Shown here: in pieces, positions 38,401 through 47,031 of the stretch
How positions within the stretch are numbered: the stretch's first letter is position 1
How the letters are laid out: the number at the start of each line of letters is the position of its first letter
Assembly: GCA_036583965.1 (NCBI GenBank)
Contig: JAZBQD010000017.1
Span: 22,354,385-22,418,384 of the forward strand
Direction: 5' to 3'
Length of the DNA: 64,000 nt
From: Prunella strophiata
Lineage: Eukaryota; Chordata; Aves; Passeriformes; Prunellidae
The notes under the pieces: model-generated
Database searches by the model: none
What the model was told of the DNA's origin: nothing
What the model saw: only the letters and a program-made list of their open reading frames with translations
Made by a program: the position numbers and the translations under genes

Positions 38401-41400
38401 GAGGGGCAGCTAACTTTATGAGCAGAAGTTACATTAAGTCTTATGTCGCATAGTTGAATACATTATTTCTTTATAGTTTTGTCTTATGCTGCAGCACTCC
38501 AAGAATCAGTAGTAGTACCTGTGTCTCAGATGTGGTCTGATATTAAAGAATATCTATGATGCTAATTAATAAAGCTTCTGTAAAATCTGACGTTCCTAAT
38601 GTGGGGAAGTGGGAAATGCAAACCAAATACAGTTTTATCTTTCTCCTGAGCATTACATTTCCACTGTGTCCTTGGTAACATACCCATACCTGCTAAAGTA
38701 AGAAGAGAACACTCTGGGAGCTGCTACTGGTTACAAAGTGCAGCTGATACTAGTTCCCCACAGGATCCTGCAGAACATGAGGCTTGGAAGTGCAGGAAGA
38801 TTCAATTTACAGATGAAAACAGTATATATTCTAATAAATTATTTTTGAAAAAAAGATTTGTCTACGTGAGATACTGCAAAGAAATAAAAAAAAGTAATCA
38901 AGCTTTTTCTAAAATCAAAGATATACAAGCAGAATTTTTTATTTGCAGAAATCATACCTGCTCATTCAGTGATGCCTCCATGAAAACTCCATGATGTGAC
39001 ATCAAGTATAAAAGAAGATCATAATGTGTGAATTTTCCAGTACAAAAAAATGTGCTTTTGAAAGGTTTATCTTCCAAAAGTGGGAAAGTTAACTTCCTTA
39101 TTGTAAACATCCAGAGAGGCAGTATTACAGACTTCCAGTGTATCTGAAATACAGTTGCAAAGTTCCTAATTTAAGAGCCCACTGTCATCACATACAAATG
39201 TGTTTACTCTCAGTGTTGGTATGGATGCCTGGATTGGTTCATTAATCTGATTCTTTAAACACATGAAGGTATGTTGGTACTAAGATGCCAGAGTTCTCCA
39301 TTTATCTAAAAGTGAAAGACAACATCTGTCGAAAGGGCAAGGGGCAATCCCATCACAAAGAGAGCAGAGGAATAATACAAGTGTCCTGGGACAGAACTGG
39401 AAGTCTGATGATGTGCATTAGAGGCAAACCCACATCCCTTTTTATGAAATGAATGTAATAACGTGCAGCCAGACTACGAGGCAAGTACTGTTTGAAACCT
39501 CTTTGCTTCAATCTATGCAAACAGGGTGACTGTGCGCAGAAGAGTAATAGCTAACAGTAACACAGAAATGACAGACCTGTGGGACAGGGAAAGTGAGCAG
39601 CTTAATGAATCCTCAGAATAAATATATTTAAGTTAACAGAACTTGATACATTTCATCATAGTATTTGGCAAAAATATTATCTGCACTGGTAGCTATTAAA
39701 AAAAAATAAATCTTGCTGGGTAGATACCACTTCAGAAGACCAAAAAAAGACAAATTTATTGACTTCCTTTAAGATGAGAAGAAGACCTAGGTTGACCTAC
39801 ATGTATGTACAGTATATCTGTCACTTTTTATTTAGACATGTATTTGTAGCAGTTCAGTTGTTTTGAAAAAAAAAAAAAAGCTGAGGTTGCTAAATGGTTA
39901 AATAAAACCTAGAAGCTAATTCTCATCACAGAAAACTAATGTAATGAAGTCAATAGGGACATCTACACACCTCTGCACTCTCCTAGGAAACACTTGGACA
40001 GGAGCTCTGAGGACAGTGCTGAAGACTTTGGTCCTTTTTCTCAGTATGTACTTTGAAAGGGGAATGAATGATCCAGCTCAGATACACCTGTCCTGCACAG
40101 TGCCTATTTTTCTTGCTATTTAAGGAATGTTGGGATCATTTCTGTACCAAAATTGCTTTTACTTTGTGTGGAATGGAAGCACTGAAAGGAAGGCAAAAAT
40201 TTATCCTTCAAGGTTTATCCTTCTACTTCCCTGATGTTCTGGCATGATTTGTAGGAGAGGATTTGTGAATCTGCCTCAAAACTTGGGGGCAGAGTGTTGA
40301 GTTTTAAACAGCAGATGGAAAAAACTAATGAAGCAGAACATATGAGGGAAAAACAGTAAGATGGCAAATATCAAAAGCTACAACCAGACAGCCTTTCCAT
40401 GGAATAGGATGAAAAAAAATGGAATGGATACCTCAGCCTGGAAGAGTAAATCACAGACTTAGATAGCAACATGCCAAGTGTTAGTAGCTCCCATGAGAGA
40501 AACATAAAGAAGACTAGTAGAATGGCACAGAAGTAACAAATTTGCTTAATAAAAGAATCAGAAGCCTAGGAGATATGGATTTTATTCTTAGGACTAACAT
40601 AGCCTTTCTGTGAAATACTGAACAAGTAATGTGAGGTTTTGTTACTTGGTTTCTCATTAACTTAGGAGAAACACTTTAGTAGCTCATGGGAGTTATCAAA
40701 AGACTAAAATTAAGCATCAAGACTTTCAGTGTGGTAATCACCAAAGCTAATTCCTCTTTATAACTGATGTGTCATACATTCACTTTGAGGAAAACTTGTC
40801 CTGTTAATTTTTCATGTCCTGAACAACTGGTGGAAAACTGGTGGGCTGATAAATACATAGAGGGATGTGAATGTCAGAAAATGTTCTGGCATTTTTGATT
40901 CCTGTGATAGTTTCATGGGTTTTTACTGTTGCTTGTAAAGAATTATTTGTTGGTTGGTAGTATTTCACAGCTGCTGTCTTTATAGAGTTTCCTTTTGCCT
41001 GAAAGGAAAATAAAGTTTGTTCATCTGTGAAAGAAATGAAAATTCCATGTTATCAGTGTTAAAGCTTTGTTTTCTTACCCTCCAAACTTTCTAGCCATAC
41101 ATACAGCTGCTATGGATATGCTGGGAGGAGCTGGAATAGAAAAACAATGCAGGAAAACGGACATCCTGGCAGATGCTGCATATTGCATTTTGACAAAACC
41201 AAAAACTTTCACTGGGAACTTCATAATTGATGAAGTTCTGCTGAGAGAAGAAGGAGTTAAGGATTTTGATGTTTATGCAATTGCACCAGGTAAAAGAGAT
41301 CTTTAAAGGTAAGAAGTAAGTTCAAGAAGGAGGGAAGAATATATGGAGAATATTAATACAGTTTTGTTTCTCAGGGTTCTTAAATTAGTTTATAAAAAAA

Positions 41401-44400
41401 GTTGCTTTACCTCAGCTTTGAGAATGTGCCTTAGTGGAAGGATCCACCGAGAGTTTAATTAAATGTCTATTAAATTAAATTAAGAAATTCTTTAATGAGA
41501 AGAAAACCTGCCTGCACTGTAGATGTATATATTACTATTTAACAGCTAATGAGATAGATTTTTATGTTTTTCTTCTCCGATGTTCTTCATTGCAACCTTA
41601 GAAGCCTGCTAGGTCAGATTTTTTTAAATGAACAAAATTCTAAACCTATCCCTTCATGCTACATTTTTCCTTCAAATGTAAACTGAGATACAGTACTACT
41701 TGACTGTAGTTTCAGATGAAATGGATTCTTACTGTGCAAATCCGATTTACTTGGATTTATTACTACGTTTTTCCTCCCTCTTAGGTCATCCTCTGATGCC
41801 TGACTTCTTCTTAGATGTTGAAATTGACACTACAGCTATGAAGCAAGAAGGATATGGTAGGGAAAGCACTGTGTGTACAAGTCCATAATTTCCATAATTA
41901 ATTTCATTTCACAATAATGAATGCTCTCTGTTTTTCTTTTTTCCCCTATGAATTTGGACTCCACTCAAGCTTTTTTGGCAAAAACCCTTTTCTCATTTGA
42001 AGAGCAAGATCTATGAAAGTGACTATGTAGTTAAAACTGGGGAAAAAAATCATACCTCTTGCGTGACTTTCATGATGTAAAGTCAGTGCATTATTTTGAA
42101 GAATTCTTTTTTAATCATCTGAATTGTGGTAGTAGGGAGGTCATGGGAGTATTGCTGGAAAAAGAAATTAGACTGCAAGCAGCATATTTTGTGGGAGTAT
42201 CTTCTTTGCTTTGCTCATTTATACAAAAGAATTTGACATAAAATCTCCATGGCTTCTTACATAAAATGTGCACAATTTGCACATTTAAAATAACTCTTGG
42301 ATGAAATGTAGAATTTTTTTTCAGAAAAGTGTTGCTTTTTCTTTTTCAGAATTGTTTTATGTCAAGTTGAAGGGCCACTAAGAATGCTGAACTGCTTTTA
42401 TAGAAGTGTCAAAATAGGGATAAGGCTAGGGCAGAGGAGGGGAACTTGGAAGCATTCCTTTATGGTGGAAATACTCCTGGAGCAGTCAGGCTAGGACCGT
42501 TCTGCCAGGGACAGATGGTGTTAGTTCTTTGGGCCCCCAGTGCAGGTTATTCTGTAGGGACTCACAGAACAGAACCTAAGTATTTTTGATACTGAAGACA
42601 CCTAAGAGACTTTCAACAGCATTTTAAGGGGCTACTCAACTTGATTGGCTTTGTAAATTGCAAAAGCTTTCTTTTATTTTTAAATGTGCATGTTCATTGT
42701 GGTGATGTAAGCCACTGGTCAAAGCAGTAAATTTATTCCCACTTAGACGCCATTGCAGAAGAATTTATGAAAATATGCCTGTTCTTTACAAGTTTGACAA
42801 GACAGAAGCATTTTGAGATTAAAGCAATGGCTATTAAAGACACTGATTTTTTATATTTAATGTTGTCAGGAGTATTGTATGGATTACATTAGAAAACTGT
42901 TGTGTGAGCATCTGTAAAGAACTGTAAACAGTCAGAATTAGAATTTTGCCATGGTTTTATTTTTTCACTTTTCTTTTGATCTATCAAGAATCGAAATTTA
43001 TTATAGAATTATGTTTAGCGATGTACACCTGTTCAGATTCCTGGTGGAGAAAGCATCCTTTGTCAGTGTTAATACTTAAATGGTAAAATAATCACTTTCC
43101 CTACTTTGAAGCTTAAATCTTTTCAAATGGAGTTCTCTGCTTATGTTTCTACATTCATTTTTAAAGTGGTTTGCATTTGATAGAGAAAAGTAATCTTTTT
43201 CATAGGTACTGCCCAAGAGGAGAAGAAATTAGGCAGATCCCAGCAGGAAGGAGGAGATGCAGCCAAGGCTAAGACAGAATCTGCTGCAGCCATGCCATCG
43301 GGTCCTGTTGCAGAGACGTTCCGAGCCATCCAAGGGGCGGTGACTGAAGAGTACGTGAGAAGTACTCAGGGTGTCTTTCAGTTTGAGCTATCTGGTAAGC
43401 CCATCGCTTGTGCAGCCTTGCCTGGCAAAAGGCACGGGGTGTTTCCAGACAGAAGCCCTTTGGGAGCTGGTCCCGAAGCAGACCAGCTCCCCTGCAGTTC
43501 TGTGTGTGGCTGCTGCTGCAGGCCCGCCCGAGCAGCCGCGGCAGCCGCTGTCCCTCGTGTCACACGTGTCGCCTCTGTGCCGGCGCTGCCCGGGGCTGCT
43601 GTGGCCGCGGACAGGGCGCTCTCGGGGCCACGGCAGCGGCTGCCGCCGGCTCTGTGAGCCGAGCGCAGCCTCTGGGCTCTCCTGCCCGTGGCCCCGGCCC
43701 GCGGTGCTGGGGGCGTCACGGGGACGAGAGGTGACTCCTTGCTCAGCAGCCGCCAGCGTGCGGCTGCCGCGGAACCGCTGCAAGCGCGCACGGCCGCGGC
43801 CTCTGGCGGGGCAACAGAGAGGGAGGCAGGGCACAGCACTCCTTGCTGCCTTCTCACCTCGCTTCACTCTGTGCCCAGGCGACGGAGGAGGCACTTGGTA
43901 CATTGACCTGAAGAGCAAGGGTGGCAGCGCTGGCTTCGGAAAGCCTCCTGAGACAGCCGATGTGGTTATGAGCATGTCGAGTGCCGACTTTGTGAAGATG
44001 TTCACAGGTGAGGGACAAAGGCCTTTGTCAAGGGACGCAGGCACCGGGGCCCAGAAAAGCCTCTGCTGGCAGGGGAGTAGAGCGGCTTCTCGCTTTGTGA
44101 GCTGGGATTGGAGGAGCTTTTGGCTTTTTGTGGTTGAGGGGAGACTGCAGGCAAGAACTGCTTGGATTTTCCTGCACTCCTGCGTCCTGGGAACAGGAAG
44201 AGTGCAAAAGGTGGCACTGCTTTTATTAACCAGGTATCGACATTTTAGCAGCCAGTGCATCTTCAGAAAGAATCCAGCCAATGCCTTGGACTTGTGCTCT
44301 GCGCATGTCTGAACAGAGTTTCCTAAATGTGCACTGCTTTTACCAGGAGGACTTGGTAGCAATATAGATGCTAAGGTTTCACTGTGGTGGTATTATGTTT

Positions 44401-44576
44401 ACCTATGCAAAGGCTTTTTTCCATTTCCTTTGATATTCTGATGGTTCTGTTTCTTCTTTTTAGGTAAATTAAAGCCAACTCTGGCCTTCATGACTGGAAG
44501 ATTAAAGATTAAAGGAAACATGGCACTAGCAATAAAGCTTGAGAAGATGCTTTCACAGCTTAATTCTAAACTTTGA
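26455..44576 (+). CDS. HSDL2: HSDL2, hydroxysteroid dehydrogenase-like protein 2 (complete, 11 coding exons)
   Basis: Joined exons 26455-26471, 29250-29413, 29825-29923, 30063-30177, 35117-35220, 36140-36238, 41095-41289, 41785-41856, 43206-43394, 43879-44007 and 44464-44576 give 1,296 nt, in frame, 431 residues. Residues 10-250 form a short-chain dehydrogenase/reductase domain: nucleotide-binding TGASRGIG at 16-23, NNAS at 100-103, catalytic Tyr168 and Lys172 in a YxxxK motif. Residues about 265-320 are a charged, alanine-rich linker, and about 322-428 an SCP2 sterol/lipid-carrier domain. The protein ends in Ser-Lys-Leu, a canonical PTS1, so peroxisomal import is expected; the mammalian protein is also reported in mitochondria. 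An NADP(H)-dependent role in fatty-acid or sterol metabolism is inferred from the family; the substrate is not established. The human protein, as I remember it, has 418 residues; the extra length is mostly in the linker. The start codon is in a strong Kozak context and matches the family start. Exons 9-10 have a near-identical inverted copy at 22.07-22.86 kb. Confidence 0.96.
26472..29249 (+). other. HSDL2: HSDL2 intron 1
   Basis: 2.8 kb. After the CpG island ends (about 26,760) it is AT-rich. It holds a 24-bp direct repeat at 28,628-28,651 and 28,655-28,678 (unit begins AGTTGATTGGACC, period 27). No other gene or element is recognised. Confidence 0.8.
26561..26620 (+). repeat. 15-bp tandem repeat, four perfect copies, in intron 1
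   Basis: The unit ACCCTGAGCGCTGTC is repeated four times without change, 90 bp downstream of the exon 1 donor and still within the CpG island. A fifth, degenerate copy begins at 26,621. Each unit contains the palindromic 6-mer AGCGCT. Confidence 0.95.
29250..29413 (+). CDS. HSDL2: HSDL2 coding exon 2
   Basis: Codes for the first beta-alpha-beta unit of the Rossmann fold, including the TGASRGIG dinucleotide-binding loop (residues 16-23) and the start of the following helix. Acceptor is a pyrimidine-rich ...CTTTAG, donor GTAAGT. Confidence 0.95.
29825..29923 (+). CDS. HSDL2: HSDL2 coding exon 3
   Basis: Residues 61-94, continuing the Rossmann fold ([19 protein letters not shown] region). Acceptor TTGTGCAG, donor GTAAAC. 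Intron 3 downstream is only 139 nt and holds a T-tract at about 30,008-30,023 upstream of a weak acceptor. Confidence 0.94.
30063..30177 (+). CDS. HSDL2: HSDL2 coding exon 4
   Basis: Residues 94-132, including [12 protein letters not shown] with the SDR NNAS motif (100-103). The acceptor AAAACCAG is weak in pyrimidines; donor GTAAGT. The exon ends after two bases of codon 132. Confidence 0.94.
30932..31005 (-). mobile_element. Short CR1 LINE 3' fragment
   Basis: ACAGAATTATAGAATAGTTT followed by GTCATCTAGTCCAATCC is the reverse complement of the CR1 terminus. It fades within 80 bp. Confidence 0.7.
31508..34300 (-). mobile_element. Long CR1 LINE copy in HSDL2 intron 4
   Basis: About 2.8 kb of CR1 in reverse orientation, from the 3' end (31,508) through the 3' part of the reverse-transcriptase reading frame (for example the antisense of the AGVPQGSVLGP-type region near 32,450-32,530) to upstream ORF2 sequence near 34,300. 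It has many stops and frameshifts, so it is inactive. Near 31,545-31,615 a short segment is duplicated in tandem. Confidence 0.85.
35117..35220 (+). CDS. HSDL2: HSDL2 coding exon 5
   Basis: Residues 132-167, with the LNLSPP strand and loop preceding the active-site tyrosine. Ser152 is a candidate for the SDR catalytic serine. Acceptor CTTTCAG, donor GTGAGT. Confidence 0.94.
36140..36238 (+). CDS. HSDL2: HSDL2 coding exon 6
   Basis: Residues 167-200. Carries the YTISK catalytic motif (Tyr168, Lys172) and the conserved NALWPKT segment. The donor GTAAAT is followed eight bases later by an uninterrupted run of about 22 T (36,247-36,268). Confidence 0.94.
36239..41094 (+). other. HSDL2: HSDL2 intron 6
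   Basis: 4.9 kb, AT-rich. It starts with a T-tract right after the donor. I recognise no transposon, alternative exon or other gene in it; open frames here (for example the 124-codon minus frame near 36.5-36.8 kb) look like chance. Confidence 0.75.
41095..41289 (+). CDS. HSDL2: HSDL2 coding exon 7
   Basis: Residues 200-265, the longest coding exon. It covers the substrate-loop region ([11 protein letters not shown]) and the end of the SDR domain ([13 protein letters not shown]). Acceptor TTTCTAG, donor GTAAAA. Confidence 0.95.
41785..41856 (+). CDS. HSDL2: HSDL2 coding exon 8
   Basis: Residues 265-289, the start of the interdomain linker ([11 protein letters not shown], then lower conservation). 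Acceptor CTCTTAG, donor GTAGGG. Confidence 0.92.
41857..43205 (+). other. HSDL2: HSDL2 intron 8
   Basis: 1.35 kb. About 42,300-42,700 is block A of the inverted duplication (copy at 23,566-23,985). Short matches continue around 42,726-42,775. The last 430 bases before exon 9 have no counterpart in the copy. Confidence 0.8.
42300..42700 (+). repeat. Block A of the inverted repeat (gene copy, intron 8)
   Basis: The intron 8 partner of 23,566-23,985. Homology begins around a T-rich stretch (42,310-42,348) and fades after GCATGTTCATTGTGG. Confidence 0.85.
43206..43394 (+). CDS. HSDL2: HSDL2 coding exon 9
   Basis: Residues 289-352: a Lys/Glu/Ala-rich linker, then the start of the SCP2 domain (from about residue 322, VAETFRAIQ). 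Acceptor TTCATAG, donor GTAAGC. All but the first nine bases are duplicated in inverted orientation at 22,683-22,862. One coding mismatch is seen: Gly304 here, Glu in the copy. Confidence 0.93.
43215..44357 (+). repeat. Block B of the inverted repeat (gene copy)
   Basis: The HSDL2-resident arm, spanning exon 9 (minus nine bases), intron 9, exon 10 and part of intron 10. It starts at AAGAGGAG and ends at GGAGGACTTGGT, after which the two copies diverge at once. It pairs with 21,720-22,862. Confidence 0.9.
43879..44007 (+). CDS. HSDL2: HSDL2 coding exon 10
   Basis: Residues 352-395, the core of the SCP2 domain ([14 protein letters not shown], then [15 protein letters not shown]). Acceptor GTGCCCAG, donor GTGAGG. 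I see no difference from the inverted copy at 22,070-22,198. Confidence 0.94.
44464..44576 (+). CDS. HSDL2: HSDL2 coding exon 11 and stop
   Basis: Residues 395-431, the last SCP2 strand and helix (KLKPTLAFM...[12 protein letters not shown]), ending Asn-Ser-Lys-Leu and TGA at 44,574-44,576. This exon alone supplies the PTS1 signal and has no copy in the inverted duplication. Confidence 0.95.
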
Positions 44577-44765
44577 GGGGAAACCCATACTAGCACAACA
44601 GTGGCCTTTCATATATAACTGCAATGCTGTTTTAAATTTTTAGTCCTTATTTTTCTGATGCAGTATGAGAAATATTGATAAAATGTGAGATTTTTATAGA
44701 AGAAATAACTCAATCTTGTTAAGAATGTGTCCATAATTAAACTAATTCCTTCTCAAGAATGCACT
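44577..44765 (+). terminator. HSDL2: HSDL2 3' UTR and likely polyadenylation site
   Basis: A short AT-rich 3' UTR follows the stop. The hexamer ATTAAA at 44,736-44,741 is followed by a T/GT-rich stretch from about 44,775, so cleavage near 44,755-44,765 is likely. The end is inferred; longer forms cannot be excluded. Confidence 0.55.
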
Positions 44766-46551
44766 TAGATTCCAGGTGTTTTCTTTATTTCTGCTCCTCT
44801 GGATCAATGTAGGACATCTGAAAGTGAGTTTTTTCCTATGGGATTTGATTCAATCCTAGTTGATTTTGTACATATCCCATGGAAAAGGTGGGTAGAGCAA
44901 ATGTCATCCTGCAGATCAGTGCTAGAAGTGCAGTGCTGAATTTACTAAGCTGACTTAGGAGTAGAAGTAATGTAGTCAGTTTAGCAGACCTTTAATTACA
45001 CCTGGTAAATTATTATCTCAAACTTTTCTTTCCTTTCTGGAGTTTATTACCTGCATGTATTCTCATACCTCTGTATTGCACTGAGGCTGCACAGCCATAC
45101 CGAGCGATAAGCAGGTTTTCTTATGCAAAGGTATACTCACACACATGCATGCTCATGTGCTGTCTCTCTTCTCCTACCCCCCTACATCCCTGCAGCCAGT
45201 CATTTCCCCTTCCTTGCATTTGGCTGGTAAAGATTTAAGCTCACTGGTAAAATGATGCATGCCTCCACTTTGTAAGTGCCCAAGTGCACACATGGGCTGC
45301 CACTTCCTGTGACAGCGTCTGCAAAGTCAGATGGACCAACCTCTTACAAGTTTATTCATGGTGCCCAAAAAACTTCCCAGAATCTGGATCATTCACTCTT
45401 CTGAGCAAGCTGGGAAGGTTGCAAGACTTTGGATTTATTTCTTAATTAACTTAGAAACCCAAAAGTTTACAACTTTTTAGAGCCTGTGCTTGTTTAACAT
45501 TGCTTGACCTGCGCTGAGAAGGTCACATCTGTATTGCTTTCATCACAGTTCACAGAATCACAGAATGGGTCAGTTTGGAAGGGACCACACTGGGTCATCT
45601 GGTCCAACCTCCCTGCTCAAGCAGCATTGTCCTAAAGCACATTGCACAGAATTAAGTCCAGATGGTTCTTGAATATCTCCAGTGAGGGAGTCTCCACAAC
45701 CTCTTTAAGCAGCCTGTTCCAGTGTGCAGTCAGTCTCACAGTAAAAAAGTTCTTCCTTATATTTAAGTGGAAATTCCTCATATTTGAGTGGAAATTTCTG
45801 TTCATCAGTTTTGCCCATTGCCTCTTGACCTGTTGTTTGGTATCACTGAGAAGAGTCTGGATCCATGCTCTTGGCACCCTCCCTTCAGATACTTGCAGGT
45901 ATTGATGTGGTAAAGGCAGTTGAATTCTGTTACAAAACTAATTTACTACCTCTGCCCTGCAGTCTCTGGAATCTTGAAAAACAATAAGATAGGTTCCATT
46001 CTCACCAGGCACAAGGGGCTGAGGGTGCTGAAGGAGGGAGAGAGAGAGGAGGTGGCTTATCCCATGTTGGGCATTATGGTAGCACAGCTAGCAGAGGGTG
46101 GCCACAAGGGTGGCTCTAGATAGGGGGCAGTGCTGGTGGGCTGTAATGTGACAGCTCACTGCACTGTGCTCAGCAGCTGTGCTCAGCCTGGGGCTCCATG
46201 AGATCTGTGTGCCCTAATTACCTCCCAGTGCCACCAGTCCCAGGGGCTGTGTCCAAAATCTTCAGGCTCCACTGGGCAGTGTCTGCTTCTTACCCCCATC
46301 ATGGGTGTCAGAGTTGGTCACCACTCAGTCCCTGACTGCTGGACTGCTGACCCCAGGTTGGTGTCTGCTCAGATCTGGCAGCTGAAGGATAGCAGAACTG
46401 CTGGCATGCACCAGGACATGGAAGGAAAGGCTGAACATGGGATGGGAGGGAAAGAAGATCCAGCACTGGAAACCAGAGTCCTTTGGAGGAGACCAAACAT
46501 CTCAAGTGATAGTGGTAATGCATACATACTGCTGGCTGCTGTTAAGAAATT
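44766..46551. other. Downstream flank of HSDL2
   Basis: Apart from the CR1 at 45,545-45,905 no gene or element is recognised before block C begins at 46,552. Confidence 0.6.
45545..45905 (-). mobile_element. CR1 LINE fragment with ORF2 tail
   Basis: Starts with CACAGAATCACAGAATGG (CR1 3' end reversed). The minus-strand frame at 45,632-45,877 reads like the conserved CR1 ORF2 C-terminus (RKNFFTVRLTAHWNRL and EVVETPSLEIFKNHLD). Truncated and inactive. Confidence 0.85.
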
Positions 46552-47031
46552 CAGTGCTCTGCTCTCTTACACTGCAGAAACCCCACGGTCCTGGGGGTCA
46601 GGGGGAGGACACCCCTCTGCTCTGCCAAATGCCCTTCCCTCCGACGGTGCAGCAGTCACCCGGAGCTAGCTCCTGACCCCGCAGCTACTCCTAGCAGAAC
46701 GTGGAGCGCCCTTCTCTTCAGGAGCTACTCCTTTAGCGTTGGTATTTTGCCCAGCGGCCGCTCACTTGGCAGGGCCGCCGTGCCGCGCTGCAGCGGCGCC
46801 TCCGCGCTGCCCCCGCTGGCGCCGCGCTCAGCGCGCTCTGCCGGAGCCTCCTGCGCCTCCCGGCCGGCCCGGCCTGGCTGCGCCCGCCGAGGGCAGCAGG
46901 AAACGCAGCCTTGCGGAAGGAGCTGCAGGCGAGCGAGATCCGAGCGAGCACTGTCAGCTGGGCCCTGGGTGTCCTGGCCACAGAGAGATGATCTTTCAGG
47001 CTCGCAATCGTCTCTGAAAACACCATCTCGT
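46552..47031 (+). repeat. Block C (CpG-dense inverted repeat, downstream copy)
   Basis: Partner of 23,991-24,470, located 1.8 kb after the likely HSDL2 polyadenylation site. Very GC-rich between 46,750 and 46,930. It could be a small CpG island or an untranslated first exon of an unidentified transcript; the sequence does not decide. Confidence 0.9.

Noticed and set aside
21720..47031. Assembly duplication of a single locus (haplotype artefact)
   Set aside because: The copies are inverted, differ in block order, have unrelated outer flanks, and block A differs by about 5% plus large indels. An artefact cannot be fully excluded without reads, but it does not explain the pattern well.
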